Under the pieces are notes generated by a model. The model saw only the letters and a list, made by a program, of their open reading frames with translations, was not told where the DNA came from and did no database searches. Source: Tubiluchus corallicola (Eukaryota; Priapulida; Priapulimorpha; Priapulimorphida; Tubiluchidae). From it: a DNA stretch of 22,500 nt. The stretch lies in the NCBI GenBank assembly GCA_030141605.1, contig JAQGDQ010001326.1, forward strand, positions 1 to 22,500, in the 5' to 3' direction. The position numbers were made by a program, and so were the translations under genes. Below, in pieces: positions 1 to 22,500 of this stretch. The stretch's first letter is position 1, and every line of letters begins with the position of its first letter.

Positions 1-278
1 CTCTTCATACTCAAAGTATTTTTTTAGTCTTTTTAGCATTGTAATCTACATCGTATGCTTCATTTACCCTAAGTACAAATTGTTTTTGTCGGAATTTCTT
101 TTAGTTGCATTTAAGTTCTTCTGTTAACTTCTTATCTGGTGTTATCAAAATATTTAGTGAACCCTTATAATAAAAAGGCTTTGTTACACTTGATTATGAA
201 GGATGAAAATTTTAAAATATTTCAGCTCCACCTCAGATATCACGAGTCAATTTTTCCATCCGTTTCTATTCCACTCAG
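1..278. other. Intron sequence upstream of the GPS exon
   Basis: No exon, RNA or transposon was recognised. The 3' end is a pyrimidine-rich tract running into CAG at 276-278, a good splice acceptor for the first GPS-exon copy. The preceding ectodomain exon lies outside the window. Confidence 0.6.

Positions 279-22500
<22,222 letters not shown>

Overview
The window comes from a eukaryotic, almost certainly invertebrate animal, genome. It is AT-rich, genes are split by GT-AG introns with polypyrimidine-tract acceptors, and most of the DNA is intron filled with DNA transposons, a solo LTR, minisatellites and microsatellites. No bacterial-type operon, CRISPR array, tRNA or rRNA was recognised. 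I cannot name the species.

The main gene runs left to right across nearly the whole window and enters and leaves it incomplete. It is a polycystin-1-like (PKD1/PKD1L/REJ family) membrane receptor-channel protein. I reconstructed these exons, with phases that join cleanly: the first half of the GPS autoproteolysis motif (in a 21-copy array, 279-2128); the second half of GPS plus transmembrane segment 1 (3936-4166); the PLAT domain over three exons (11373-11493, 12197-12356, 13869-14007); the post-PLAT juxtamembrane exon (14133-14240); TM2 (17135-17267); TM3 (18953-19085); and a large cytoplasmic-loop exon (21194 to beyond 22500) with eleven 21-residue repeats.

The most striking observation is at the left end. 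A tandem repeat of about 87 bp is not anonymous satellite. Each unit is a complete 51-nt exon encoding CVYWDEHLEKWSDKGCK, the N-terminal half of the GPS motif, plus a 36-nt GT...AG spacer. The next downstream exon supplies the other half, including the cleavage-site signature C-x-C-N-H-L-T. The same gene also carries a 132-bp tandem duplication of the 3' half of a PLAT exon with its splice donor, and a third, in-frame, amplification inside the loop exon.

A second gene, with two exons, lies on the same strand inside the 7.2-kb intron between TM1 and PLAT (CDS 5329-5995 joined to 7154-7296). It encodes a 269-residue secreted, cysteine-containing, leucine-rich-repeat-like protein. A dispersed repeat of about 700 bp ends just upstream of it and may have supplied its promoter; a second copy lies at 10167-10805.

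The introns hold a complete 480-bp hAT-type MITE with an 8-bp target-site duplication (TSD) and a truncated relative, a 251-bp hAT-type MITE with TSD and a 22-G run, a TTCGAA-rich MITE, a solo LTR with TSD whose U3 contains heat-shock-element-like motifs, a terminal-inverted-repeat element with internal subrepeats, a 53-copy 36-bp minisatellite and a (GA)n tract of about 320 bp. All calls were made by eye, without database search.
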